Shown here piece by piece: positions 31,701 through 45,654 of a stretch of 64,000 bases of DNA. Both the position numbers and the translations under genes were made by a program. Numbering within the stretch: position 1 is the stretch's first letter; each line of letters begins with the position of its first letter. The notes beneath the pieces are model-generated. The model was not told the DNA's origin. It saw only the letters and a program-made list of their open reading frames with translations, and did not search any database. The stretch covers positions 167,692 through 231,691 of the forward strand of contig NW_020170495.1 in NCBI RefSeq assembly GCF_000524195.1, written 5' to 3'. This DNA is from Echinococcus granulosus. Taxonomy: Eukaryota > Platyhelminthes > Cestoda > Cyclophyllidea > Taeniidae.

Positions 31701-32334
31701 TTTATTTTAAAGTGAGTATCGAGTGCTATAGTCTACTTTTCAGAAAACAATGGAACGTATACAATAGAACTATCTCAACTGCTGTGTAATCATAGCAGAA
31801 TCTTAGAACGTGATGCTGGAAGATACTAAGAACGTTGAACTCACAACCACAAGAAGAGACAAAATCCCGAAATATAGAGATTCCGTTGAGCCCTGAAGAG
31901 TTTCATGAGATAAACTGACTCCGTTTCAGGTTTGAAGATGCTTGGATCGGACTTCAGTTCTTGGTAGACATGGTTTTGATATCTAACTTGTCTCACAGCC
32001 TCTAAAAATAAATGGAGTCGTTAGTGTGAAAACAATTGTTCAACCAACGAATAAACGGTTGCGTACCGAAGACCATCAAACCAAGAATAAGCAAGCATCC
32101 ATTGAAGTAAAAAGAGGCATACGAAGAAAGCCTGCCGACTATGCGAGACTTAAAAACAGCATTCCATCTAAAATAAAAACACCAAAAGATTAAGACAAAG
32201 AAGCGAATAAAATAGGGGCTATTTACGCTCGACATGCAATACATTCTGGAGGAAATGAAGGGCATCAGAAGGAGCGTAATGACAGCTGCCTCGGTGTACA
32301 GACAAGCCGCAGTGATTGTCCAAAGGATTGACAT
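25783..32334 (-). CDS. BAP31-like ER membrane protein (B-cell receptor-associated protein 31 family)
   Basis: Six exons join in consistent phase to 238 residues (human BAP31 is about 246): 32243-32334, 32067-32167, 31845-32001, 26929-27076, 25919-26086 and 25783-25833. The start MSILWTITAACLYTEAAVI and PFISSRIW...FKSR match the family's first membrane span and the loop after it. KLFRAQRNLYISGF precedes the third span, then FKRLVTLIADHA and KSATEAAQRLL match the conserved region after it. Residues about 124-215 form a coiled coil with KEYDRV. The C-terminus is KKKD, a dilysine ER-retrieval signal. BAP31 acts in the ER as an export and quality-control chaperone. Intron 3 is about 4.8 kb. Intron 4 uses a GC donor (GAG|GCGAGT), the only phase-consistent choice found. 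Identification is firm; exon edges were set by eye. Confidence 0.9.
27077..31844 (-). other. large BAP31 intron, nothing coding supported
   Basis: The 4.8 kb third intron. Open frames inside are short and lack splice sites or protein-like composition. A decayed GAAT/GGAT repeat lies near 30380-30460. Confidence 0.6.
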
Positions 32335-34289
32335 TTTTGACTGCAAATACGAAAAAGTGCGGCTAAACATCTGCACATGAAAATACAGTTGATGGAATCA
32401 CAAACCTAATAGAAAGCTAAAGCCCCAGATTATATACGGTAGTATTTCGAAAACGCAGAGAATATACTTTGTGAAGGAGAATGAGCTTATAGAAAATGCA
32501 CCAGATCGTGACAGAAAAGGACGTACCCCCGGAAAACAAACACAACCTCACACGACAAACTATGTTTGAAATATGCTGGCAAATAAAGCGTATATATACA
32601 AATGAGTACACGTACCCTACATAATTCAGCCAGTCTCAAAACGTCAATAAACAACTAAAACGTACAATAGCAATATCTTGAAATTTTTTAATGTTGCTTA
32701 TTTTATCTTCCAAAAAATTTGACATCTGTGCAATCATAAAAAATGGTGCAGAATTTTACCAGAGTAGCGATTTGACGGTGTTTTTTAATTAGTTGCTACG
32801 ATTTTTGTGTTTTATTGTACCTTTCATGTAAAAATTTTGGGTGCATTGACAATCAGCGTAAAAGTTTGATAAACTTTTCAACTATGTTTAACCACGCAGG
32901 AGCTTCTACCTTAATATGTTGTATTTTTCCACTGTGGCATGGATCTCTAGATAAGTCTAGACTTTCCAGACCAACCTATAAGCTACTAATGAATCTTTTT
33001 CTCGTTGCTATTACAAGACACAGGTTGATTATTCCCATAGATGACAAGTTTTCAGTTCACATTGAACTCTTGACTGGACGGATATCATTAGTCTCCAGGG
33101 CGGAGACGGACTCTAACTTATCAAAAACTCAGAAAATTTGCAAACCTTGCTCCTACTACTCAAATACAAGCTGTCCCCTTTCTCTGAGTTTAACGGTCTT
33201 AAGTGGGTGGTGGCCGAATTTGTTGTATTATTAGCAACTACGACGGACCATTCGCATTTTAGAACACACCAATCTCTAAAAAGCGGATCAACAGCCTCAG
33301 ATTTAGTTTTTGGCTCCAGCTTTAGCCTCAAAAGTCCCAGTACATCCTTCTATCACTGCCTCAGAACCTCAACAGTTCTAATCCAAGCTCGCAGAACTAC
33401 ATTATATACAATTATTGGGATCATATTTTCATGTGGGTTTATAAGTGATTTGAATTTTTCAAAATGCACCTCTTTTATCCACCAGCGCTCTAAAGCAACA
33501 GCGATATTTTCATCACCTAAAACAAGTGTCTGTTTATTTTAAATGGTCTACTAGAAACGGCAGAAAATCCTTTCTGCAACCCGAAAAACATTTGTACACA
33601 CCTTCTTTGCGTTATCAACAACTAGAATACAAAATGGCAAAAGACGCTTGTTAGGCATAGTATTAAACTGGGAAGAGCGTACCATGGTTCCAGCTAGGGC
33701 TACGCCACTTTGGCAACCACGCAAGTTCTTATCATTCATACTGCTAGGTAGACAAACTGTCTCGTCGCCGTTCCCCAAGGAGGCGTCGATTTCTGGCTCC
33801 TCACAAACTAATGATAGTCTGCAAATCTTCCCCGTAGTATTCAAATGCAAGCTGCCCTCTTTTGTTCAATCTTCTCGATTCAAGGATCCAAAGCCGGAGG
33901 TGGGGGGGGGGGGGGAGGAGAAATGTCTAATTTGCTATCGTAACACCTACCTTGAAAAGGCCCTGCAGGCGTTCTTGGTTGTCAAGCTAAATCTGTGCAA
34001 TTCTGGCTGTGATTATCGCCAACAAAAGTCGGCTGAAGAGTTTATAGGTTTTTGAATGCAAGGTCTTGGTAGTCCACATTAGTAACATTTTTTATGTATC
34101 TTCGGCTTTTATTTCAAACAATGAAAACCATCACTTACTTACCGTAACAAAATGGTAGTCAAGGACAGGAAAACACAAAAACATACGAGAACTGAGAAAA
34201 TGAATGAAATAAAGAAGTCGTTGCTTCAATGAAAGCATTGTCACAGGTCCATTTCACTCATCTGAATGGGTAAACTTGACAACCATCGA
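32335..34289. other. intergenic, no supported gene
   Basis: Open frames of up to 139 codons on both strands overlap each other and look like chance. A run of 14 G at 33902-33915 interrupts one of them. Confidence 0.5.
33902..33915. repeat. poly-G run
   Basis: Fourteen consecutive G on the plus strand, followed by AGGAGG. Confidence 0.95.
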
Positions 34290-35546
34290 CTACGGCTGTG
34301 CGACGTCCTCATATGCCGGTGGTGGATACGACGGTGGCGGCGCAAATGGTGGAGGTATTTCCAAGTCTGGTGGTGGTGGAATCATTTTTTCACACCTCTC
34401 CTCCTCCTCATTATTATTATTGTTCCTCCCCGCACCAATGCTGACGCCAGCTGGCGGAGCGCTTGGAATCGGGTGTGGCCCTGAGTTGCCTTCGGCGTTA
34501 GGGATAACCCTGTTACCACTATCTTCACGTCTTAACTCTTGACGATTTGCTTGTGGTTGAGGACGAGTCTGATGATCCGAGATTCTTACTACACCACGTT
34601 GATGTCTGACTCCGTCTTTGGGTTGGCGTGGATACGGTTTCTAGAAATGAGTCAATTTTACTGATTGTTTCATCATAGAAAAAACGCCCATTTATTATGG
34701 AATGTGATTAAATTGCCCACAAGTCGCCATCCAGCCTTTGCTGAGGCTTAGAGCGTTGACAATTTAATAGGCTAAATTTTGCTAATTTTTGACGATGGCA
34801 TTCGCCTGACAACGATTACTCACAGCTTGCAGGGCGTCAGCAGATTTGGGCCGATAGACCTTTGTCTCCGAAATAGCACGAATAAGGCGAAGAAGGAGAT
34901 TTCCTGTTATTACAGATGTGATGAAGCAGGCGATGGCCAGTGAGATTAGAACATAACCAAATATCACTAAAGAACTAAAAAATTGGAAGAAACAAATGTT
35001 ACTTAATAGTTAACAGTACAAAAGATATTTTACCAAGAATTATTTTGACAATGGACTGTGTTGATCACAATGTGCGCCCACTGTAAAATACTATTCAGGA
35101 TATGGTACAACTTCTCATTGTGGGTTTTCCCACAGGAAGGAGGACAGCTAAACTCCACGAAAGTGATGTATAGGCGACAATATTGCTTAAATTTCATGTC
35201 GTTTGATTTACGCACCTGTTCCATAGTTTATTTTAGTCCATTCAAATGCTTTTACACAGGTTAAATTCAATGATTGATCAGGGAAAACGTTAAGGAAGTC
35301 ATTGAAAACCTGAAGGTAATACATTATGATTGTGCTTATACGATTTTAAGTAAATTTTAATAGATTAAAAACATACTAATTGTAGCGGCCAGGATCAACT
35401 AACACATAAATTCCAACGGCCAAAATTACTACCGCAATAACCCCTAAGAGAGAGAAAGCAAGCTTCAAGCTTTTCCGGAATTTGTCACGTTTAGCTAAAT
35501 CGTCCGAAGATAGAGCTGTTGGCAGACGAGTAGATGTAAAGGGCAT
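34290..35546 (-). CDS. two-span membrane protein with Cys loop and PPxY tail
   Basis: Five exons give 302 residues in consistent phase: 35377-35546, 35212-35334, 35034-35147, 34824-34974 and 34290-34640. A short cytosolic start is followed by span 1 (about residues 29-50). A loop of about 87 residues has five Cys (83, 99, 103, 131, 136), a CPPSCGK motif and N-x-T sites. Span 2 follows (about 138-162), then a 140-residue hydrophilic tail ending in PPSY (288-291) and PPAY (293-296), which are WW-domain ligands typical of proteins bound by Nedd4-type ubiquitin ligases. The first intron is 42 bases with a weak acceptor (TATAAG). The stronger CAG acceptor 25 bases on would create a stop, so that join is the least certain. 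The tail recalls TMEM255 or FAM189-type proteins, but with two spans, not four. I do not recognise the family. Confidence 0.7.
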
Positions 35547-35550
35547 TGAT

Positions 35551-38500
35551 CTAAAAAACAATTAATGGGAGAGCTGATTGCCTGGGTTAGTTATTTAGGC
35601 CCAGGTCATATGCAACTTGTTGTCTTTTGATAAAATTGGTTAATAATCCCATTAATTAACATTATTTTGATTAGCTTTAGCAAAATTTTCCTCAACGTTA
35701 ATTTAACCATATGGAAATACGCCTACTTTAGAAAAATTTCTCCCAGGGCATGAGCGAAACAAAGAGCGAGTTGCTTAAATGCCTACACGACTACGTCACT
35801 CATGCCACGAATTTGGCAAGGACTCGGAAAGCCATACTGATAACACCAGCAAGCGAACCCGATATAAAAGGACAATTAGATTTTATGAATGTTGCCATAG
35901 TTTCGGATGGCAGAGGATGACCATCGACTGCAGATGGCTAAGTCTGCAAAGACTTCCAACACAAGGGCAAAAATGACGTATTCGCTCGGAAATTACTCCA
36001 GTCTCGCTTTCCTCATGAAGACAATTAACAAATGAAACGACTTTAATTGGCATTGTCCTCCTATGGTCATGCAGTGGCATGAAGTACGCCCTCGTTATGG
36101 AGTACCGTCCAGCCCTGACTGGTACAAAGCCAGTACTCTTCTCCGCCCGCTCACGCCCCCCCCCCTCACTCTGAAAGCTAGGAGGCACTGAAATTGCCGT
36201 GTTGCATCAGCAACCACCACAAATAAGAAGCTTGGTGATTATTTTTTAAAGCACCAACTACGTTCTGACAGCTGATGCCAAAGATTGACCAGGCGAAGTA
36301 TCAAAGACGACGCTCAAAAGAAGGGGAACATGTACCAAGTTGATATTTTACTTAACCACGTGGGCTATAATGTTCTCGTGGATCACAACTTCACCCTTCA
36401 GCCAGATCTGTAACATTCCAGCTACTTTGCATGCCCGTTAATAACAATCCTCCTTCGTGGTTAATGTAGCTCACCACAACCGCAGTGATGACGCGAGGAG
36501 CTGGACTTAGGCTTTTGAATACTGCCCTAGATACATTTCGCCTAATTCATCTATTCAGTGTAAGAAGTGTGATCTTCCTGAGAATACTAGTATTTGGTGT
36601 CTTTCTTAAACAGCACTTCCCTTCATTGTCACTCAAATCCATTGCTGTGGTTTTACCTCTACTGGTGTCGAAGGATTTGAAAAAATCGACGAAGTGGAAA
36701 AAAAAACAGATTCCACATTTGAACGAGATCAAATCAAATATGCTCGGTGGTTCAACATCCGCCTGGAAAATAGCTGAAAACCACTTTAACACCGCAAATT
36801 ATGGATCATTGTACCACGGTGACAGAGTGAATGCTTGCCAATATGAGCGCATTAAATGAACACCTCCACACTACTGAAGTCGTGCTTAAGTAGGCCGCTA
36901 TTCCAAACAAAGTGAAGAATGCACCATACTCCGATTAGAAATTCTACTGAATCAAACCCCCACTAGGCTAAAGAATCACTGCAATACTGTCACGATAATC
37001 TGAGGTGAACCAACTCAATGACGCATATCGTCCACCCCGCGGCCCGTAAATCAGAAACGCATCCCTGCCCAAGACGGTACGCCCCTCTTCCTCCATCTTG
37101 AATGTTCGCAACGTACCAGCCTAGCACACCACAGTGACACACGCACCTCCAAATGACTACACTAGGCGTAATTCCAAATAAGTGGGTTAGAAATGCATCC
37201 AATTTGGCCGGATTGTTGTTAGCAGGTGCGCAATGAACGATTTAGATGAGCGGCGAAGCGTTAGGTCAAGGTGAATGCAAGCACGTCAGGTAGGGAGGGG
37301 GGGAAAAAAAGAGAAAGACTCGTATATCTATTCATTTTTTCCCGTTGATAAATCTTTGTGGAGATACGAGGAGATAAAGAGAATTTGTACAGTGGAAATC
37401 TGTTCACTATTTCTGCGGTAGATTGCATGAGGCGAGTGGGGTGCGAGGAGGTGGTGATGGTTCGGGTACAGCTCTGAAATGGAAGGGAGGCGGAGTAGAT
37501 TTAAATGAAAATTTAACAATTTATTAAGAAAGGTAAATCAGGGCATGTAAATGTGGCGGTTGCACCAAATCGTGCCTAACGCGCAGATAGGTGTAGTTTA
37601 AACAACAAAGTAGACGCGGAATTTTTTATGGTACAAGAATAATTACTTCCAAATTCAGGTAACAATTAGTGGGGTTGGCCAGTTCGGTGGAGCAAGCATT
37701 ACCGCCACAATAGAATAGCAGAATGTGTGGGATATGGCGACCGCTTTTCACCTGAGACCCTAGGGGTGGTAAGCATGCTAGCTGAGGCATGACAAGAAGC
37801 GGGTAGTTCCACGTTTTGCTGTCTGGGAAAAGGTCACGAGGATCCAACGAACTTGAAAGTATGAATTCGCCAAGTGGTTGACAGCTATCACTTTTTGAGA
37901 TTCCTTTTCAGCCAATAAATATTTTTGCTAGGCCGGTAGAGATTAGGGCTAACCAACTAACGGCGCATTGTTGTTCGAAGAACTAACGAACAAGCGAGGT
38001 GTGCCTGGTGAGGCGAGGATTTGGCTCGTTAATGAATGAATGTGAATTGGGAGACTCCTTCTAGGGGGCGAGCTCAACTTGTGTTCGGTCAAGCAAACAG
38101 ACTGGCTGCTTACCGGGCGAGGGACAGACCCGAGATGAGGGCCCAAGGCTGTGGGGCTTAATTATGCAAGGACAAATGATTTAACAATCACTTCCGTCAG
38201 AGAAAGTCATTCGAATTCGGTGAAAGCATAACTGACTTCAAGAAAAGACCATGACTATGCCACACGAAAGTCCACCGATCAAATGATCAGGTCAACTTGA
38301 GTTCATGCAAATAGGGGGAAAATTAAAGCAATGGAAACATGATAAATTTCTTGTCAAAACTGTCAAAACAGGCAGGAGAAGAAAAGCAGTGAGTTGTCCT
38401 ACATGGGTTCCGTCATATCAAATGACAAATCAGAATCGACAGTAAGCATTGACAAAGAACCAAGCGAGAAGCATGAGATGCGTGGATAGTCGTCAAAAAT

Positions 38501-39466
38501 TTGCCAGTCAAATGAACAAATGCCGTAGGCTAAAACTGGTTGACGAGCGGTTCGAAATGCGAGATCCCTGCGGGGGTGGATACAGGAAACAAAAGGGTTT
38601 AACGGATCCGGAATGAAAGAAGTGATAGGGGATGGAGGGAAGAGCGGACGGTGAGGCGACAGATTAGGATGAGGGGAGGGGATGAGCAGGGGTGAATGTG
38701 CTCCAAAGAAGTGGGGAGACGGATCTGAGGATGGATGCGATTCAAACAGAAGGCCAAATCAAAGCTGCGATGGGTATAGGGATCGGAAATGGGGGAATAA
38801 ACGAATGAGTGACGGGTGAATTGAGGGACAAGGAATAGATAAGTGGATCAGTGGATGGACGAATGAGAAAGCTACGGAAATGAGTTAAACAGAAGGCATA
38901 AGCGATTGAGCAAACGGATAGATTCAAAATGGAAGACTACCGAATTAAAAACGGGTGGATCAGGGACAAACTTATTCGGATTCAGTGAATAAAAAATCCC
39001 GAATGAGTGAACAGATCCGAAACAAATTAGTCAAGTGATAAACAGATGTAATATGAATAAACAAAGGAATGAAAATACGGGTAGGTGAGTAGACTAGGAA
39101 TAGACAGAAGTGGAAAATTCGGAGATCTATTAGAACAAGTGAAAGATGAATGAAAGGAACAGAGATACAGTCAAGTAGATCAGAAGGGGATGGACAATTG
39201 AGGAATGGATGAATAGAACAAGAATAGACGAATGAAGAACAGATGAAGTAATTAATGGCTAGATGGAAGGACAAAATACCAAAAGTGGGTTGCCATATGG
39301 AAAGATTTTGGACTGATTAACTGGAATATTTGTAGGGAGGTAAGCAAAACGATTACATCCAAAATGAAAGCAGATTGAGAAATAGCAAAAACATGAACCA
39401 CTGCACTCACGTCACAGAAACAACACAAATTGGCGACCAAAGGGACCAGTCGCACAACCATACGAT
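35551..39466. other. intergenic, no supported gene
   Basis: Nothing with splice-site support was found. From about 38600 the stretch becomes a decayed tetranucleotide repeat (separate entry). Confidence 0.5.
38600..39260. repeat. degenerate GGAT/GAAT tetranucleotide tract
   Basis: Words such as GGATGGA, GAATGAG and GGATGAAT recur irregularly over about 650 bases. This is an old microsatellite mostly eroded by substitutions. Open frames inside it on the minus strand are by-products of the repeat. Confidence 0.6.
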
Positions 39467-42400
39467 CTACTTGAACAATGCCGCCACCAGAAAGCGCACG
39501 ACCCTCAGCCCGAAGTAGATAGTAATCAATCCACCAAGGAGCGCCTGCTGTTGCTCCATCGTCCGCAGACGGGAGGACAGCCGACTGACGTAGGCTTCCA
39601 GGTGACTTAGCCTCGACTCCGCCGTGCGGAGTCGTTCACTCACACTGCGATGATTTCCACTGTTGCTATGCGCAACCTGAATGGTAGCGGAGGCTGTGGC
39701 GTTGGCTGTTGCCGTAACTTGGGTTGAACTGATAGATGAGGAATACTACTTATTATTGAGCATCAGTAGACCCACAAATCCTGCGAAAGTTAGCCTTTTG
39801 AAGGAGTATATTGCCTAGTAACGTAAATATTGGTAGCATTATCATCACAGCAGAGGGAATGAACGATACCGCAGGATATGGCATAGATCAGATATAAACA
39901 GTTCCGTCAGTGATGCAAGAATCGAATAGGAAAATGGATATGAAATGACCATTATGCCATTAAAAGAAGGTGAGCAGGACAACAGAATAAACAGTCTTGG
40001 AGGAAAGGGTCACACACACACACATGCCACACATAAGCGCATATAAGTGCCTCTGCAAAAAATTTGCAGTAACACGTAGCAGAATGATGTTTGCTTCGAC
40101 TGGTCGGTCTCCAGGCTGGTAGTGAGGGGCTCCGCAAGTAGCCGCCCAGGCCTTTAAGCAGGCTACCCTCACACTGAGCCATGCGAGTGCTACAATGGAG
40201 GTAATAAGCGGATCTATTCGAATGACGTAGAACAGCACACATGCCGTAAATGGCTGAATCGGTGGGTAGTCAGATCAAAAGGGTTAGTGGAATCGGGTCG
40301 ATTGTGTGAATGTAGAAGAGGCGGAGGCAACAATCATATAAAACTCTCTGGTGGTAATTGCGAACTGAGCAGAATGGAGAAGTAGTGGCAAGGGGAAGTG
40401 AGTAGCTATTGCCATTTCACGAAGCTACTTAAAACCATGCCGTTTATCGAATGGCCTTAGAGAATGATGATGCCAATTTACTACCACAGCACCTTAATTC
40501 CTACCCTGGAAGACAGGTGATAATCCACCACAGAAGAATAATCACAGGGAGCGCTGAAGATGACGATCAAGGCGAAAGCTACGTAGTAGAATGATACGTT
40601 CACAGCGCCCAGCGATTCGACTACCGCGATGAGGGAACGTGGTTCTGCTACTAATCTCTCAGTTCTTCTACGCAAGTTCTTGACAAAGCCACCTCCCAAT
40701 TTATATGATCAATGCTATCTTCAGATATAGCACCGGGAATAACAACAACAACAACTCCTACTGACACTTCAGAGGAGACTATTAAGATGTCAAGTAATGA
40801 GTATGAGCAGTTAAGTAAATAGACGGGTAATCGATGGAGATTGCCAAAGGCAACAAGGAACTAGCCCCCGGATGTAACGCAAATCCACTCACGAATGGAA
40901 ATGCGTAACTACATCAGAGACCACCGATTGGAAAGGTGATATCATATGCATTTCGGGAGAATCACCGTTTCTCAATAAGCAAGAAGGTGAAATGAGCTAA
41001 CAGACTTAATCACAAAGCAAAACAAATAAACCAAAAATTGGCAAGAGCATAAAAACAAGTGGCACGGTGAGCATCACGTGCAGATGCCAAGCGTGCGGAC
41101 TGCAGGATATGTCCTAGGCACGCCTGCAGAAGTGCAACAAAACAGCAAAAGGTAAACATGTCTTCAGCTCAAATTGTCAAGTTGGCCTCTTGACATCAGT
41201 AGGATAACTGAAACTTCAAGGTAGTCTACTAATCAACACCGTACGCATCTCTAGTATTACCTTACCAACCCGTATTATACCAGATCAGGCGATCAAAAAA
41301 GATGGTGGGGCACTCGGTGTGACTTTCTGCAATGACTTAATTTAAATTATTCATGAGAGCATTTACGCTTTATGATGGAAAAGAGACTATGTTTCTCCAC
41401 GTCATCTGTATTTCCCGCATGTTTTTTGTCAAAAGAAGGAGTATTATCATCGGATTTGCGTCAGGGAATGACATGAGAAGTAAAACCAAGAGAGAGAGAG
41501 GGACGGAGGTCGCTAAAGCAAGGCCCACTTTGACTTCTAGAGCCAAACGCCTTACCTAAAATGCAGCAAAATTTGAGGCAAGCTTGCGTCTCATTGGAAA
41601 AGGGGTGTGGATCATAATGGTGGAAATTTCAGTGGCTAAAATACTTTAAGAATTTTCCTGCCATTATTTAACCCTATTACAAAGACCCTCATTAATTTGG
41701 AATTCAAATACTGCATTGGTAAGGTACGCCCAACTCCGCTTACCTCTTGCTAAAAATATGATGGTTTTCATTAATGCTTCGAGTGTGTGAGGGCTTTACA
41801 AAGGAAAAGTGCTTTGCAGACTCACAAAAGAAAGACTAGGAAACCCACATCAAGTGTATGGAAGCCAGTACACTTTCACGATCTGGTGCAACGCCAGTAT
41901 CGAGCGAGTTGTAAATACTTATAGAAGAACCGCGCATACTGTTCACATAAGAGCATTAAACTAGGGATAACGTTAGAAGAAAAAGCATTTCTCCATGTTG
42001 CAAGAGATTGACGACAGCTAAGAGTGGTACCGAGATCGGGCCAAAGGGGAAACGAGGAATGACGGCAGTGTGTAGCTCTAAAGCAAAACGTCGCATTGCT
42101 CTTCAGTCTTTAAGCTTCAAGGTATCATAAAACCAAAGACGAGTGAAGGGCTTGTAAAGCCTCAATGGGTAACTCACACCATAGTAATGGCAGTGCACTA
42201 AGTCATCTGAAAATCCGCATGATGAGAGGAATGTCTGCTGAGGACGACCAAGCTTACAGACACTCAAAACATGCCAACATATGACAAGTATTCCAACCCC
42301 AAGTTCGTTCTGTATAGAGTAATTGAACGAGGCCTGGGTTTGACCTATTAAAACTGTCCGTTCGACATTGACGTAAAATTGGTAAACTTTTAACAATATG

Positions 42401-44073
42401 AAACCTCTCAAAAGTAAAGGGAATTGACCATAACACGGATAAGAAGTTGGGTGGTATCAAAGTGGCAATGAAAAAAAGACAAAACACAGTAACTGGCGTA
42501 TATCTCCAAGCCTACGAAACCTCTAAAAGTTAACCTCAACAATGGGTTTCGTGAACAGGAAATGGGACGAATAAAGTCCATCTATTGGAATCATCACTGC
42601 CACTGTCATTCTTGTCACGGAGGCAGTCCAAATTCACGGTATTCATTGGAGGCGGCAAGGAGAAATTTAGTCCACAATGACTAGAAATCGGTCAAATACA
42701 AGTTTCAATTTCAATAGAGGAAGCAATTTCCGGTTAAATGACAGGAACTAACTCCACAGTAGGTCCAGAGCACGCTTAATGGCAGACCAGATTCCAGATA
42801 AAAGTGTTGATCAGAGTACCTTTCACTCAATCGTTGACTGACTGAGATTCCAATCGTCATAGGTGGGTACACCCCAAAGGTGTGTCTAGGACACACCTTT
42901 TTCCTGCACTCTAAGTGCAAACAAAATTATTTCAAATAAACGCAAATGGAGCTAAATAAGCAAGTGAGCTAATAAGGCCAAAACGTAAAAATCTGTTTAA
43001 ACAAATTCTGCCATTAAAATAGAATTGGAGGTTCTGCGAGTTGGGGCAGTGGGAGCATACGTAGAGGAAAAGATATTCAATTAAACACTAAAACAGTCAT
43101 TTTCAGGCCATCACAGATCCAAAGATACTAGATATTATTAAACAAATTGGTCCAAATAAAGTGCTACCTGGTTGGGTGATTTTTTGTAGAGCAATATGGG
43201 GTTAGGCAAAAATGGCCTCAAATCCTTATAAGTATATCCAACTTAGCAATTACGAAAATAATGACATTATAATTCAGGTTGTAAGAAAGGTTCAGAAACG
43301 ACTACGGTTGCAAATAATCGTGTATCGAATAAAATCAGTGGTTAAAACTGAAATTCACCGAAGTTATCTTGAAATAAGCAATCTGTCCAGGCAGAGTTAC
43401 ATGTGACTAGGTTACACAAGCTACATACGAACACTTGATTACAGCGAAAGAAGGGAAAACGGAAGTAAAACGACATAAATAAGATAACAGACAAAATAAA
43501 CAACATATTCTCAAGATGCAAATTACAGGCACATAAAATGTGGCAAATACCATGGGTAAAAATACAGCATATATACCAAAACCACAGCATTTGTACACAT
43601 TGCACAAAGACAAACTATCGGAACAAACCAAAACAGAAAATTGAAAAAGCAAGTCATGGATACAAGAAATAGAAAAGCAAAATATCTTGTAGAATTAGAG
43701 ATTGTGGAAAAGCATTGAGACACGAATAAGGCGATATTTCTGTTAGGGATTAATTATAGGAGACTCAATGCTTGATACTTACGGGATAGTTCGCGCTGCA
43801 CCATCAATAAGAAGATCTGGACTATAACCAGGCGTATTTTCAGGATGCTCAGCTTTACAGAGACCTACAATAAATAACCAAACCTTCGGAAGAGTTATTT
43901 TAAATCTAACTTTGGTCAGGATAGTGGACTTCTTTCAATGTCGAGTCAGTAAAACCTAGATCCGGAAGGGAGGATGCAACTGATAGTTTATCAGGCACCC
44001 TCATTCTTTGATTGATATCGTTCTTGTACTCCCATTCATACTTTGAAATAAGAGGAAGCTGAAGCGGATCCAT
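39467..44073 (-). CDS. MFF: mitochondrial fission factor (Mff/Tango11) homologue
   Basis: Three exons join in phase to 168 residues: 43911-44073, 43783-43864 and 39467-39728. The first exon has YEWEYKNDINQRMRVPDKL, matching the N-terminal Mff motif that recruits the fission GTPase Drp1. The last exon has a coiled coil (about residues 110-142, SERLRTAESRLSHLEAYVS) and a C-terminal membrane anchor (about 145-166) ending in a short basic tail (ALFK), as expected for a tail-anchored outer mitochondrial or peroxisomal membrane protein. Start chosen at MDPLQLPLIS; an acceptor-like CAG lies 12 bases upstream of the ATG. The protein is about half the length of human Mff (342). The 4 kb second intron could hide cassette exons, but the direct join is in frame. 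Confidence 0.85.
40011..40026. repeat. short CA microsatellite in MFF intron
   Basis: ACACACACACACACA followed by TGCCACACA. Confidence 0.8.
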
Positions 44074-45654
44074 TAATACAGTCCTGACCCAATGATTGGC
44101 TAGTCTTCGCAACTCATAAAAATGACATAGTAATGAACGCTTTAAACAATTACAGACGACTTAAATATTTGCAAGTTATTTCCACAAAATGTCTCGTACA
44201 TTCTTATCAAAATGTGTTAGATTAGGCTGCGAATTTTAATTGCATGGCTGGGAGAGGAATGTAATTGACCAAAACATTTGCCATCTACAATAATGTCGAA
44301 ACAAAGTATTTCTTATGATTTTTAACAATTGTGATGCTTTACTTGCTCTAAATATGAATCCATTCTGCTGTAATAATACAATTATCAGCACCGATAAGCC
44401 AAGGCATATTACTACGTTCTGAGACTTCCCTGAAGTGGAAAGTAGTCATAATGCTCTGGCAGAACAAGAGGCCTTGAGACCTACTGGCATAGTCCAAAGG
44501 TCATGTCCCCAACAAAGGTGGAATAGTGTAGCCTCAGATGGTCACCATCAAAATCAAAAATTGAACAAATAGTTAAAGTATTTCAGCATAATCCGACGAA
44601 TAGCCGAATTTTTCCAAGATTTGTTTTTATGAGAATAAAATAAAATGGTTATTGACTGCTCTTATTAACCTATACACCCTTGTTTAAGTTTATCATGCTT
44701 TTTAAGTAAACATGATTTCCTCCTAACTGGGCCTTGACATTCGCCAAGAATTAAGAAGTCATTATCGTTTTGTGATGATTGAAAAAATGAACTTGTTATT
44801 TGGGCTTACCCTGCCTGTTTCGCCTGGAATGAAGCCAAACCACGCTTAATCTACTTGACCCAATGCCATGGATTTGCATATTCAGCTGGTAACCTTTAGC
44901 AATTTTGAGGAGGCAATGCGTGGGTGCATTAAAACTCCTTACTTTTTTTAAAACCTTGTTGATTTTTTATTTCCTCAATTTTTTTCTTAAATTTTAGCTA
45001 TGGGAATCCTTGAAACCAGGTCCCATAATGTGGCTCACTCCCCTTCGCATTGCTTTTCTTGAAAACTAAAATTCTTGAAAACTATTATTGAAAACCATTC
45101 TTGGAAACCAAAACAAAACCTTCATCGACTGGGATGTAATGGTAAGAAAATATTGGCTTATTTGGCCATCTAACCATCACCTTTAGATTGTCACCTCAAA
45201 TCTGCTTTGTAACTTTGCACGAATCTAGTAGGTGGCACCTTCCCGATCTCATTTTCCATTTCCACTTGAAATTGAAGTGCCATTATCCCATGTCTTCATA
45301 GAACGCCGCTAAAGACTGGTCAATCCTGGTGCCTTTCGTCAACCCATTGCCTCGCCGAGGCCACGTGCCATAGGTGCATTAAACATGGGTAGGTATACTG
45401 TTTGCAGGTACCTGCGATTGCGTCATGTTGGTGTGATGTAAATCCGCCTTAAACTACACGACGCAAAGTGGGGAGTAGAAAAAAAGGTCATCCAAATGGA
45501 GGCAAGAGTTCAGATTATAATTCAAAATGCAATGAATTCTTTCTTCCTACATATAAATAACAATAAAAATACAGATAGAGACATACAACCAGTCAGCCAG
45601 ATGATGGGTAGGTAGAAAAGAGTTGATAAAAAGGGGAAAACGGGACTCAACCTC
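44074..45654. other. intergenic, upstream of MFF
   Basis: No coding or RNA feature supported. It should contain the MFF promoter, but no TATA-type element stands out. Confidence 0.4.
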